Of a DNA stretch of 64,000 nucleotides, positions 1 to 11,316 are shown piece after piece. The notes under the pieces are model-generated. The model worked only from the letters and a program-made list of their open reading frames with translations. It did not search any database and was not told where the DNA came from. The stretch comes from Epiperipatus broadwayi (lineage: Eukaryota > Onychophora > Udeonychophora > Euonychophora > Peripatidae). Position 1 is the first letter of the stretch. Every line of letters starts with the position of its first letter. A program made the position numbers and the translations under genes. The stretch is taken from NCBI GenBank assembly GCA_028023455.1, contig JAQFVV010006256.1, positions 60,001 through 124,000 on the forward strand, given 5' to 3'.

Positions 1-987
1 AATTAACTGGTTATCTGTCTAAATTTATTCATTTTATATTATTTCTACATGATGGAATGAGAGATAGCATTATTCTGATGGGAAATTGAGTCATTTGAAA
101 TAAACGACTGTTAAACAAGGATGTTATATTAGCTCCAACTTTATTTTGAATTTTTGTTACAGGAATTTTGGAATAATTAATTGGTTGTTTTATGAATTAA
201 GTAATAAGATGTAGATTTCATGGCAATTTTTTAATAATATATTTTTCTTTAACTTATTCTGTTTTTTAATTAGACTAGATAGTCTTGTAACTCATTTTCC
301 ATCCAATTTCTAATTTAATTGAAACTTTGCATATATATATATGCATTCCTGATGACTACATTTTTAGTTTGCAAACAATTTTACGAAAAATTAGAGGAAA
401 TGTTTAATTTTATATGTAATGTTAATGCCAGTATATATAGCAGCCTGATAAGTTGAAAACTAATTTTGATTGTACAATTATCTATAGAATTAAAAAGTAG
501 AAAATTTAAAAAATTTGAAAGAAATGCCTTTATTCCCATGATTGCACTAAAAAGTAAAAAAATATTTTTTTTTTAGTAAAACCATGGAGCAGACATGCTT
601 AGAAATAGAAACATTACTATGATAATTCATAAGCTAGGTTCCAAAGAATCATTTAAATAAACTTGCAACTAATGCTTATTTTATCTGATGAATAGATTTA
701 AATTGATTCAAGAAAGTACTGTAGTTGTTAGTTGCAAGTTTATTTAAATGATTCTTTGGAAATCTGACTTGTAGATTATATTAGTAAAATTTATATTTCT
801 AAACATGGCCACTTTTATTTGTGAAGAAATTTTTTATTTTAGTTCATTTATGTAAATGAAGGCTTTTTTTGAAAATTTTTATATTTTTTATACAAATTGA
901 TTGCAATTGTACCAATTGTGTTTTTATTGTTAATTCAAAGAATCATCTGTAGAATGTTGTTAATGCTTTGAATATATGATTTATAAA
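1..987. other. AT-rich flank without a gene
   Basis: No open frame with splice signals or family resemblance was seen on either strand. The stretch has poly-T/poly-A runs, a short TA repeat near 330-342 and one perfect inverted repeat, listed separately. It ends at the target duplication of the outer transposon. Confidence 0.6.
639..761. repeat. Perfect 34-bp inverted repeat (hairpin)
   Basis: Bases 639-672 and 728-761 are exact reverse complements around a loop of about 55 bp. The arm contains CATTTAAATAAACTTGCAAC. It may be a small foldback element. No target duplication was found at the edges. Confidence 0.7.
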
Positions 988-995
988 GATTTTTG

Positions 996-1110
996 GGTGC
1001 AAATTTGGTACACGATCTCCGCCATTTTTAATTTCATAATCGACCAAAAACATCGTCTGACACATCTAAGTGATAAAAAAGTATGTGAAACACAAAAAAA
1101 AACGAAAACC
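996..1110 (+). repeat. Left TIR of the outer transposon
   Basis: This arm matches the reverse complement of 11200-11308. The match runs through the segment with CATCGTCTGACACATCTAAG and ends near AAAACCTTA. The nested LTR element starts 16 bp further in. Confidence 0.85.
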
Positions 1111-1806
1111 TTACAAAATAGATATTGTACCGGTATAAATCCACCACGCTTATTCATACACAGTACCCGAGTTCAAACCCAGTCCACGTTTAAGAATAAA
1201 TTCCAAAACGCCAACTGAATTCCAACCCAAACCCCGGTATGACTAACCGATGATGACTTTATAACAGCACGGGGTTATCCCTTTTCTAGCTCAGCTTAGA
1301 ACATAGACTAATTCTTACAGTTAATGATATATAGGTTTGTTAGACTATAGATATTGGAACGGTCATTTATGTAACGTATATATTTAAGTTGCCAATACAG
1401 ACAGAAAATGGCTACATAGACTTAGAGAGTAATAAGGTGGAGGACACAAAGATTAAGATTAAATAAAGTGTTTAATAAGCAAAATATAAAGCATATAAAT
1501 ATAGTGTTAAATAAGACAAATAGAAAGCACATGAATATAATGTTATATAATAGAAATATACAGCATATAAATATAGTGTTATACAGTACGGTAAGACTTC
1601 ATAAATCCTCTTGTATTTGGCTACTAGTCTTTAGTGAACGTTTTATTTAATGAACAAACTCATGCCAATAGCTGTGTGATTGAAGGATTGACGGGTGGTT
1701 AAAAGAATCAGAGTATTAGAGCATTGGAAAAAAATATTTATCTAAAGATTTTTGTTTACTTATTTTATTTGAATAGGCTCGAGCCGGAACGTAGACGAAC
1801 AGTGGA

Positions 1807-1966
1807 GGTGGTTTTATATAAATACGACATAAGAGATAGATGTACTGGTGGTTTTATATAAATACGACATGGAAGATAGATGAACTGGTGGTTTTATATA
1901 AATACGACGTGGAAGATATATGAACTGGTGGTTTTATATAAATACGACGTGGAAGATATATGAACT
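1807..1966 (+). repeat. 40-bp minisatellite, 4 copies, inside the 3' LTR
   Basis: The unit starts GGTGGTTTTATATAAATACG and repeats at 1807, 1847, 1887 and 1927. The same array has seven units in the other LTR. Confidence 0.9.
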
Positions 1967-3710
1967 AGTGGTTGCCTATATTCAAGAGCCCTACAGTAAT
2001 CAATTGCGGTGCATTAACGGAATACCGGGCGGCTTGTACTTTGACAAGGCTTAATGCCCCCAAGTAGCTCCGGGACACGACAACCAGCCGGGATCATTTC
2101 GAACCCCGGTGATCCAAGAGATTACCGGGAAAGAAAAAAACTGCTTTCATTCCCCAATGGTAGAATGGCGAGACGCTAACTTCAGCGAAGGGAAGGCATT
2201 GCCACAGACGTGAAGGACGAATACTTGAAGCGGATTTTTCAAAGAAATTATATAAAACCTGGAAACTATTTGTCTGTTTCTACGCCACAGGCTGAGATCC
2301 TTACCCCAATAAAAACATAGCGAAATTAAGCTGACGGTGAAAAACAATAATTAGTTAATCTTACTCTGGGACTCCTAACCCTTCAGGTTGACAGGCGGTA
2401 GCGATAGTATCAAATTATTCAGTGAATTATTTCTCATATTATACATAACATTAATGAACACTTTGAAACCATTATACATATATTTTACGATCGAACCTTA
2501 GATTGCAATTATAGGACAAATTAACATAGACTAATAAAGTGACTTAACATTTATCAACTCGGAATGTGAAAGAATATTTAATTCAGAAAATGAAATTACT
2601 TTTAAATTAAATCGATCATTATTACACACTAGTTTACACCGGGTTGGAAATATTACTATTGGCATTGTTTGCCCATGAAATAAGCAACATAAGAAAATAT
2701 AAATGCATTCATTTAATTGATTATTACTATTAATTACGATTTTATAAATGATTTCTAAAGACTAGAGCAGAGGATTAAAAAAAAAGGAAAATTTACTGAC
2801 AGGTTAAATAATAGCATTATAAATGATATAAAAACTTACATATGATTTACTTGATTGATAATATTAAGCACGTAAGAAAGTTAAAGTTCGTGTAACAAAG
2901 TTCTCTTCTTTCTTCATCCAGCTTGGCTTGTGACGAACGTAGGCGCGCATTTTTGAAAGTTATTTGTAAGGCATAGTAAATTTTGAGATTGGAAGTTGGA
3001 AATTCTGAAGTATATGAAACATGATCAAACAGCGGCACGAAGATCCATATTGGCAGGGCAGAGACCAGCTCCTGGCCCTTAGCCCATCAACATTGCGATT
3101 CACTGGTAAACTTCTTAATAAAAATGTTTGAATTATACTCAACTGCTGTGTTGTCTCGAGACTACCTCTCTCAAACACGACCCAAGTTAGAATGTAAGTT
3201 TTTTTCTAAAATAGCCACTGCTGACCTTTCCGACTTGTTTTTGTTTTAGGCTCCGCCTACTTTCTCTAGCCTCTAGCGATGCAGCATAATCAATTATCTG
3301 TTTTTAGCAATCTTTTAATTTAATATTCCATTTTTAATTACATATAAAAATTCCTTACTAATTTTGAATACAACTTAATTGCTCTGAACATTTATGCAAT
3401 TAGATTTTAATTAAAAACACTGATCAAAGGAATGTGACTTTTGATCAGTATTTTTAAACGACTTTATACAATTTTAAAACTAAAATTTAAAACAAATACG
3501 CCCGCACTGAAACTTTAAATTAAATGATATAAATTCACAAACCACGCACACACGAATATTATTTCATGGTTTGTGACAGTTATATACGGAAACTTTACAT
3601 ATTTATTTATAAACTATAGAATATATAACTAATTTATATTATAACTTAAAATAGACAAAATCTCACTGCGGGCGAACAGTAGTTTGAATTACCGTACATA
3701 AAAACACCTG

Positions 3711-3743
3711 AAACGAAGATCGGTTCTCCGATCTGTCTGTTTC
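3711..3743. repeat. Inverted repeat at the LTR edge
   Basis: GAAACGAAGATCGG pairs with a reverse-complementary CCGATCTGTCTGTTTC, leaving a very short loop. It sits one base from the LTR end, and the same structure occurs at 9093-9125. In the minus-strand orientation it opens U3. It could be recognised by integrase or form a hairpin; this is inferred. Confidence 0.7.
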
Positions 3744-3972
3744 ATTTCTTGTCACTTTATAAAAAAAAACAACAAAAAAAAATGATTATACATAATTTCT
3801 GATCAACAGTGTTTCTTTCTCTTTTTTCACATAATTGATTGACCTTGGAGAACAGTCTGGGTGAGGGTTTGAACTTAATATTTACAAAGGTGGGTATATT
3901 ACCGTAATTCCTTTTCTCATCATCATGTGCATGTCATAGTGGTCATTTCCCGGGTTATCATTTTGTATATCT

Positions 3973-5247
3973 CTACCTTCTCCCTGGGTCAGGAGGTATA
4001 TAAGGGTTATAGGTATGTCTTTTTAGATTTCTTACTAAAATAGCAAAAGCGGTCACAATATTGTGCTTTGGTATATTATTATATTGTTCATTATTAAAAG
4101 TATCTTGCTTTAAAAGAATTTCTCTAACTTTCTGTGCTCTAATGGCATCCATTATAACATATTCACTTTGAGAGTTGAGAAGTTTTTCTCCTTTTTTTAT
4201 GAAACTATTTTTTTCAACATATGTCCATGCTTTAAAACAAAGTTTATTATTTCTGTTTAATGAGTTCAGCTCCTCATCAATTTTGTTCTGATCATAATTC
4301 ATAAACAAATAATTATGGGTTTTATTAAAACGGGCAGCTTTGTACGCAACTAAAGATCTGTCCACTTTCTTCATTTTCATATCAGGAGGCCATTCAGCAT
4401 CATTTCTAAACTTTAACTTTGATGTCTCCATTAATCCACTTTTCCACAGAACATCTTTATAATTATTATGAAAATATAACTTCTCATTAATTATGATTTC
4501 AGAAGATTCATTCGTAACAGTATGTATTGTTCTATTGATATTTTTCATCATCGATACAGCCACTCCATTAGAGGGTGGTAAACTGATATAATCACTTTGA
4601 AATGGGCTGGCTTGCAGTAAATTTGAAACCACCATTTCCTCAGTACTTTCTTCATTCTTGGCTAAATCTGCTAGAGTAAAACTTTGACTATGAGTAATCT
4701 CTGTCAAATCTAATTCTTTACATTTTTGTTTAGTAGAGTTGGCATTTGTATTCACTAATCTAATCTCATGAGGTTCCAACCTTATTTTAGTTGGTTGAGG
4801 TTCTATGTCCTCTGCTCCACTCCTCGCACTATTGCTTTCCTTGCTGTCCCCAACTTCTTTTGGGGTGACCTGGTCATCTTCATTTTCTATTTTTGGGTCT
4901 TCAGAGGGATTTATTTCCCGCTGACGCCCTGCATTTTCTAGACTTGAGTCGGCTCGGATGCCCCGTGCCTCGTCGATCCTTACCAGCCTCTCCAACATCA
5001 TCATTATAACCTTCCTGTCCTCTCTCATCTCTCTGAGGATCGCGTTAAACTTCGTATCGCGATCGTGCTCCCTCTGTTTGACGTTCCTCTCCGGTCGTCT
5101 AAAACTTTGTTTTTTATCCTGAAAATTTTTTAACACTTCGTGGTCGCTGGATGTGTCCGACGTCTCTGCACCAGTCGCGGACACATGCTCGCTTTCTTCT
5201 ATTGCTGTCATTTCTTCTTCGTTTTTACTTAGAAATGTTTTTAGCAT
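3973..5247 (-). CDS. 424-aa Gag/ORF1-like protein of the LTR retrotransposon
   Basis: This is the only long uninterrupted frame between the two LTRs. It starts at an ATG at 5247 and ends at 3973, about 230 bp before the 3' LTR. The N-terminus (residues 1-45) is acidic and rich in Ser and Thr. Residues about 50-95 are highly charged and look like a coiled coil (for example REMREDRKVIMMMLERLVR). Residues 100-165 are Glu-rich and probably disordered. The C-terminal half (about 240-424) looks folded and ends PDPGRR. There are only two cysteines, so no CCHC zinc knuckle, and no protease or polymerase motif is present. By position it would be a Gag or ORF1 protein that packages the element's RNA. 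I do not recognise the family from sequence. The intact frame suggests recent activity or selection. Confidence 0.7.
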   Translation of the reverse strand: MLKTFLSKNEEEMTAIEESEHVSATGAETSDTSSDHEVLKNFQDKKQSFRRPERNVKQREHDRDTKFNAILREMREDRKVIMMMLERLVRIDEARGIRADSSLENAGRQREINPSEDPKIENEDDQVTPKEVGDSKESNSARSGAEDIEPQPTKIRLEPHEIRLVNTNANSTKQKCKELDLTEITHSQSFTLADLAKNEESTEEMVVSNLLQASPFQSDYISLPPSNGVAVSMMKNINRTIHTVTNESSEIIINEKLYFHNNYKDVLWKSGLMETSKLKFRNDAEWPPDMKMKKVDRSLVAYKAARFNKTHNYLFMNYDQNKIDEELNSLNRNNKLCFKAWTYVEKNSFIKKGEKLLNSQSEYVIMDAIRAQKVREILLKQDTFNNEQYNNIPKHNIVTAFAILVRNLKRHTYNPYIPPDPGRR

Positions 5248-6389
5248 AAGACTTTGATTCGTACAACGCTTTGATTTGTATATATCATAAAAGGTTACTG
5301 ATCCCTGCTCCTTGTGCCAAATCCTCCTCCGCTGCTGATGCTGTTTGTGTGGCTTACTTCCTTTCCCTCTTCTCTTCCTTCGCCTACGTTCAGCCTGGTT
5401 TTTGTTATCTACGCTTTTTTCTTTATTTAGGAATATAATATGACATGTCTAAAATCATTACTAAAAATATACAGGGAAAAAAAAAAACTTTCTTTCACCC
5501 AGTTCGCACTGTTCTCCTCAGTCCTATAATACAAACATATTAATAATGGGTACATAACATAGTATTTTTTTTGTATTTCTGTCAGTAATTCTCTCTTTTT
5601 ATATATGCCACCCTACTCTCTTTTAAAACAACACTCGCCACTGCTGTATGGACAAACATGTTTGCTGACAAATTTATTTGATAGGCGCCAGCCAGCAACA
5701 TGTGACCAATAGATAATTTAATCTACTGATCCCCAAATATATACTTTTATATGACCTAATAATTTTTGATTCAAGATTTATATAGGCAAAAAAAATTTAA
5801 TACTGACTCCGGTAAGGTTTTTTTTTATATTACAACATATATATGCACACACGTTTTTTATTTTTAAAACACAAGAATAATCCTACTTCTTTCTTCTTTT
5901 TCAAAAAAAATATTTTTCACAACAAACGAAAATATATACATATATACGTACACCAATATATATACGCGTACACGTTTTTATTTTTTTAGAACTGGACTTA
6001 ATTCTACTTCTTTATTTTTTCATATGATTTAAACGACAAGACTGAACTCGCAACAAAATTATGGGATATCACTCATTTATTTTAATTAATTACACGCACG
6101 AATCGCTTCTGCCCTCTTTTCCAAAAAAAATCTTCACTCTGTTTCTTAACAATATTTGAGAGGATTATATACTGAACCTTTGTGTAAGGGAAAAAAATTT
6201 ATATTACTTGTTTTACTACTATAATTTAACTTGCGCATTTTAATACGCCAAATACGTATCGATATTATGACAAACGACACAAAAAAAATTGAATATTTTT
6301 ATCATTTAACTGTTTACTTCCGTTCACTCTGCAGGGTGTGGGAGATTTCTTCATCGAGCACCACGGAGGGCGTCCAAAAATATAATAAC
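5248..6389 (-). other. Leader between 5' LTR and the ORF
   Basis: This 1.1-kb stretch is the presumed 5' untranslated leader of the element in minus orientation. It has TA-rich microsatellites (about 5839-5965) and no long frame. Minus-strand TGGACGCCCTCC begins about 14 bp inside the 5' LTR and could be a primer-binding site, but I could not match it to a tRNA. Confidence 0.4.
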
Positions 6390-9126
6390 TGTACCGGTAT
6401 AAATCCACCACGCTTATTCATACACAGTACCCGAGTTCAAACCCAGTCCACGTTTAAGAATAAATTCCAAAACGCCAACTGAATTCCAACCCAAACCCCG
6501 GTATGACTAACCGATGATGACTTTATAACAGCACGGGGTTATCCCTTTTCTAGCTCAGCTTAGAACATAGACTAATTCTTACAGTTAATGATATATAGGT
6601 TTGTTAGACTATAGATATTGGAACGGTCATTTATGTAACGTATATATTTAAGTTGCCAATACAGACAGAAAATGGCTACATAGACTTAGAGAGTAATAAG
6701 GTGGAGGACACAAAGATTAAGATTAAATAAAGTGTTTAATAAGCAAATATAAAGCATATAAATATAGTGTTAAATAAGACAAATAGAAAGCACATGAATA
6801 TAATGTTATATAATAGAAATATACAGCATATAAATATAGTGTTATACAGTACGGTAAGACTTCATAAATCCTCTTGTATTTGGCTACTAGTCTTTAGTGA
6901 ACGTTTTATTTAATGAACAAACTCATGCCAATAGCTGTGTGATTGAAGGATTGACGGGTGGTTAAAAGAATCAGAGTATTAGAGCATTGGAAAAAATATT
7001 TATCTAAAGATTTTTGTTTACTTATTTTATTTGAATAGGCTCGAGCCGGAACGTAGACGAACAGGGGAGGTGGTTTTATATAAATACGACATAAGAGATA
7101 GATGTACTGGTGGTTTTATATAAATACGACATGGAAGATAGATGAACTGGTGGTTTTATATAATTACGACATGGAAGATAGATGAACTGGTGGTTTTATA
7201 TAATTACGACATGGAAGATAGATGAACTGGTGGTTTTATATAAATACGACGTGGAAGATAGATGAACTGGTGGTTTTATATAAATACGACGTGGAAGATA
7301 TATGAACTGATGGTTTTATATAAATACGACGTGGAAGATATATGAACTAGTGGTTGCCTATATTCAAGAGCCCTACAGTAATCAATTGCGGTGCATTAAC
7401 GGAATACCGGGCGCTTGTACTTTGACAAGGCTTAATGCCCCCAAGTAGCTCCGGGACACGACAACCAGCCGGGATCATTTCGAACCCCGGTGATCCAAGA
7501 GATTACCGGGAAAGAAAAAAAAAATGCTTTCATTCCCCAATGGTAGAATGGCGAGACGCTAACTTCAGCGAAGGGAAGGCATTGCCACAGACGTGAAGGA
7601 CGAATACTTGAAGCGGATTTTTCAAAGAAATTATATAAAACCTGGAAACTATTTGTCTGTTTCTACGCCACAGGCTGAGATCCTTACCCCAATAAAAACA
7701 TAGCGAAATTAAGCTGACGGTGAAAAACAATAATTAGTTAATCTTACTCTGGGACTCCTAACCCTTCAGGTTGACAGGCGGTAGCGATAGTATCAAATTA
7801 TTCAGTGAATTATTTCTCATATTATACATAACATTAATGAACACTTTGAAACCATTATACATATATTTTACGATCGAACCTTAGATTGCAATTATAGGAC
7901 AAATTAACATAGACTAATAAAGTGATTTAACATTTATCAACTCGGAATGTGAAAGAATATTTAATTCAGAAAATGAAATTACTTTTAAATTAAATCGATC
8001 ATTATTACACACTAGTTTACACCGGGTTGGAAATATTACTATTGGCATTGTTTGCTCATGAAATAAGCAACATAAGAAAATATAAATGCATTCATTTAAT
8101 TGATTATTACTATTAATTACGATTTTATAAATGATTTCTAAAGACTAGAGCAGAGGATTAAAAAAAAAGGAAAATTTACTGACAGGTTAAATAATAGCAT
8201 TATAAATGATATAAAACTTACATATGATTTACTTGATTGATAATATTAAGCACGTAAGAAAGTTAAAGTTCGTGTAACAAAGTTCTCTTCTTTCTTCATC
8301 CAGCTTGGCTTGTGACGAACGTAGGCGCGCATTTTTGAAAGTTATTTGTAAGGCATAGTAAATTTTGAGATTGGAAGTTGGAAATTCTGAAGTATATGAA
8401 ACATGATCAAACAGCGGCACGAAGATCCATATTGGCAGGGCAGAGACCAGCTCCTGGCCCTTAGCCCATCAACATTGCGATTCACTGGTAAACTTCTTAA
8501 TAAAAATGTTTGAATTATACTCAACTGCTGTGTTGTCTCGAGACTACCTCTCTCAAACACGACCCAAGTTAGAATGTAAGTTTTTTTCTAAAATAGCCAC
8601 TGCTGACCTTTCCGACTTGTTTTTGTTTTAGGCTCCGCCTACTTTCTCTAGCCTCTAGCGATGCAGCATAATCAATTATCTGTTTTTAGCAATCTTTTAA
8701 TTTAATATTCCATTTTTAATTACATATAAAAATTCCTTACTAATTTTGAATACAACTTAATTGCTCTGAACATTTGTGCAATTAGATTTTAATTAAAAAC
8801 ACTGATCAAAGGAATGTGACTTTTGATCAGTATTTTTAAACGACTTTATACAATTTTAAAACTAAAATTTAAAACAAATACGCCCGCACTGAAACTTTAA
8901 ATTAAATGATATAAATTCACAAACCACGCACACACGAATATTATTTCATGGTTTGTGACAGTTATATACGGAAACTTTACATATTTATTTATAAACTATA
9001 GAATATATAACTAATTTATATTATAACTTAAAATAGACAAAATCTCACTGCGGGCGAACAGTAGTTTGAATTACCGTACATAAAAACACCTGAAACGAAG
9101 ATCGGTTCTCCGATCTGTCTGTTTCA
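6390..9126 (-). repeat. 5' LTR of the retrotransposon (2737 bp)
   Basis: It is a near-identical copy of 1126-3744 and carries seven units of the 40-bp minisatellite instead of four. The promoter should lie in this repeat, reading leftwards. No TATA box could be assigned among the many AT-rich stretches. Confidence 0.9.
7069..7348 (+). repeat. 40-bp minisatellite, 7 copies, inside the 5' LTR
   Basis: Units start at 7069 and every 40 bp up to 7309. Two neighbouring units share the same TATAATTACG variant, as expected from local duplication. Confidence 0.9.
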
Positions 9127-9255
9127 ATATGAGATCACATATTATAAAAAAGTAAGGCCAAAACTTAAAAAAAAGTCAAACTAAAACTTAATTCATTTTA
9201 CAATTAATTGTATTTTTTTTTTTACCAGAAGTTGTTCCCTTTGTTGCAAAATTTC

Positions 9256-10438
9256 GTCGATGAGCCATCATATCCCACTGGATGGCGCCGTTTTCGCGCT
9301 AAAACACATAAAAATGCTGTTTCCGCGGCCGACACGTTCAAACCTGCATTTTCTATAATACAACTTTTTTATTGTGCTACAGATTGCAGGCCGCTATGTC
9401 GTGTCGCAGTACAGCGTGTATGTTTTACGCAGCAAATACATTTTCCGAATTCGCACAGTTTATAAAATGGTTACGGCTTGGGGAGAGGGTGTGTTTTTTT
9501 GAATTGGATGGAAATGTTGTTTTCATTGGATTTTTTTATATTTTAAAGTATTGAAATGTTCAGATTTTGTAAAGTAATAATTAACAGACTTTTTACACTG
9601 TAATGTATTGAAGTTTTAAGTAGTAAATGTTGACGAGATATATGTATAAAGTGAGTTGGAATTAGGTAACGAGTCAAGTAACGTACTGTTTGTAACATTC
9701 CACGAGACAAAGAAGTTGTAACGTGTGTATATTTTTGAAATAAAAAAGAGCGCTAACACAAAAATATCCCGTAAGAAAAGTACAATTGTACACGTTTTTT
9801 TTTTTTAAATGTCATAAAAAACATATATTATAAACATTTTGTATATATATTTGTCGTTGTTTAAAAAAGTTTTAGTTTCTTTCTTTTTTCCGACTACTGT
9901 TATACTTTGTTGAATATAGTTTATGTTTATTGTTATCATTATTTTATAGATGTTAGTAAAAAAAAAATATTTACAAAAATACGATTTTGATATTTTTTAT
10001 TTTAGCATTACAAACAACAGAAAAATAACCCTAAACCTAACCCTAAAACTAACCGTAACAACTTTTACTTTTAGTTGTCATTCTATTTGAAATAAAAAAT
10101 AGTGGTAAACAACAACAACAAAAAAAGCCGTAACCCCAGTAAAAAAATCTCCGATAGAAAATTGATTTTTCTAATAAAAAGCAAACTATAAAAGACAAAT
10201 CAAATTGTAATTTGTTAATTTTATTTTACATTTATTATTATCATTTAATTTGTATACGTTAATAAAAAATAATATTTAAAATTAAATAATATTTAAAAAA
10301 GACGATTTTCTTTTGTTTTTATTTTCGCATTACAAAAAACACATCAAAATGATTATAATTAATGGCCCGGGAATGATCATATTTTATAGTTTAAGCGTGA
10401 AAACTGCGCCATCCAGTGGGATATAATAGCTATTCGAC
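9256..10438. mobile_element. Nested TIR element of about 1.2 kb
   Basis: The segment 9256-9301 contains ATCCCACTGGATGGCGC. It is the inverted copy, with some mismatches, of 10393-10438. The interior is AT-rich with no convincing coding frame. A clear target duplication was not found, so the ends are good to about 10 bp. It lies inside the outer transposon. Confidence 0.6.
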
Positions 10439-10457
10439 AACAACCGAATAGTTTTAA

Positions 10458-11204
10458 ACCTTAATGTTAGCCATCCTTCATTAAATTTAATACATATTTC
10501 TTAGAATCTAAACAATATGCTTTGATATGATGGGGAGGGGGGGGGAGGTAAGAAAAGAAACTTTAAAAAAAAAAACTTTTTAAATCTTGTTATTGTTGAG
10601 TTTAAAATCTAAGAGGTTTTGCTCTGCTCTCCCTCCAGAGGGGAAAACGAACAATTTAATTTCCCTCATCATTCAAAGTAAACTATAAAAAATCATTTTA
10701 TAACTTTTTTATAGATTCTAAAATTAGTGAAATAAAGTTAAGCTAGTAAATATATATATACAGCCTAGTTTGCAAAAATAATATTAATTTCAGCTAATTT
10801 ATTAAAGATTATTTAGTTTTCATATGAATACCGCTATTATAGACTGATTACTTGTACACAAACATATAGAAATTAATATTATTTTTGTAAACTAGGCTGT
10901 ATATATATATTTACTGGCTTAACTTTAATTCACTAATTTTAGAATCTATAAAAAGTTATAAAATGATTTTTTATAGTTTACTTTGAATGATGAGGGAAAT
11001 TAAATTGTTTGTTTTCCCCTCTCGTGGAAGAGCAGAGCAAAACCTCTTAGATTTTAAACTCAACAATAACAAGATTTAAGTTTTTTTTTTTTTAAAGTCT
11101 CTTTTTTACTTTCCCCCTCCCCATCATATCAAAGCATATTGTTTAGATTCTAAGAAATATGTATTAAATTTAACGAAGGATGACTAAAATTTATTGATTA
11201 AGGT
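10458..11204. mobile_element. Foldback (long palindrome) of 747 bp
   Basis: Bases 10458-10791 and 10869-11204 are inverted copies with a 77-bp loop. The pairing includes the AAGAGGTTTTGCTCTGCTCT region and the TA-repeat/CAGCCTAGTTTGC region. A G-run in one arm (about 10532-10545) faces a C-rich stretch in the other. It abuts the right TIR of the outer element. It may be an inserted foldback MITE or the body of the outer element. It has no coding capacity. Confidence 0.85.
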
Positions 11205-11308
11205 TTTTTGCGTTTTCGCGTACTTTTTTATCACTTAGATGTGTCAGACGATGTTTTTGATCGATTTTGAAATTCAAAATGGCGAAGATCGTGTACTAAA
11301 TTTGCACC
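11200..11308 (-). repeat. Right TIR of the outer transposon
   Basis: This is the inverted partner of 996-1110, followed directly by the 8-bp target duplication GATTTTTG at 11309-11316. Confidence 0.85.
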
Positions 11309-11316
11309 GATTTTTG

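Larger units (their letters stand above)
1126..3744 (-). repeat. 3' LTR of the retrotransposon (2619 bp)
   Basis: It is nearly identical to 6390-9126. The length difference of 118 bp is almost wholly explained by four instead of seven copies of a 40-bp tandem unit. Small minus-strand frames near 2150-2350 and 2850-3180 occur in both LTRs. They have no recognisable domain and are not called as genes. Confidence 0.9.
1126..9126 (-). mobile_element. LTR retrotransposon with 2.6-2.7 kb LTRs and no visible pol
   Basis: Two long direct repeats, 1126-3744 and 6390-9126, flank a 2645-bp interior. On the plus strand each repeat begins TGTACCGG and ends GTTTCA, so the TG...CA rule holds on either strand. 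ATAT lies outside both ends (1122-1125 and 9127-9130) as a 4-bp target duplication. The single long ORF is on the minus strand, so the 5' LTR is the one at 6390-9126. A weak purine-rich stretch (AAAGTGACAAGAAA) precedes the 3' LTR on that strand. No protease, reverse transcriptase, RNase H or integrase motif was seen. This is a non-autonomous element, resembling LARD-type elements but keeping one ORF. The LTRs are nearly identical, so insertion is fairly recent. Confidence 0.9.
996..11308. mobile_element. Outer DNA transposon with long TIRs and 8-bp target duplication
   Basis: The left end at 996 starts GGTGCAAATTT and runs inward for about 115 bp. The right end (11200-11308) is its inverted copy with few mismatches. 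The 8 bases GATTTTTG lie immediately outside both ends, at 988-995 and 11309-11316. That pairing fixes both boundaries. GG...CC termini with an 8-bp duplication and TIRs of about 100 bp fit Merlin or Mutator-like elements better than hAT elements, which usually start CAG. No transposase of its own is visible, so the superfamily is open. Removing the nested LTR element leaves about 2.3 kb, typical of a non-autonomous copy. Later insertions at 1126-9126, and probably 9256-10438 and 10458-11204, now make up nearly all of it. Confidence 0.85.

Noticed and set aside
2147-3178. Small minus-strand frames in the LTRs
   Set aside because: They have no domain, start context or neighbouring signals. Their identity in both LTRs only reflects LTR duplication.
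9208-9554. Overlapping plus-strand frames of 60-85 codons
   Set aside because: They cross the TIR boundary of the element at 9256-10438 and change character inside it. No conserved domain.
10026-10056. CCCTAA-like repeats resembling telomere sequence
   Set aside because: Only about three degenerate units are present inside a transposon interior. Too short to call an interstitial telomere.
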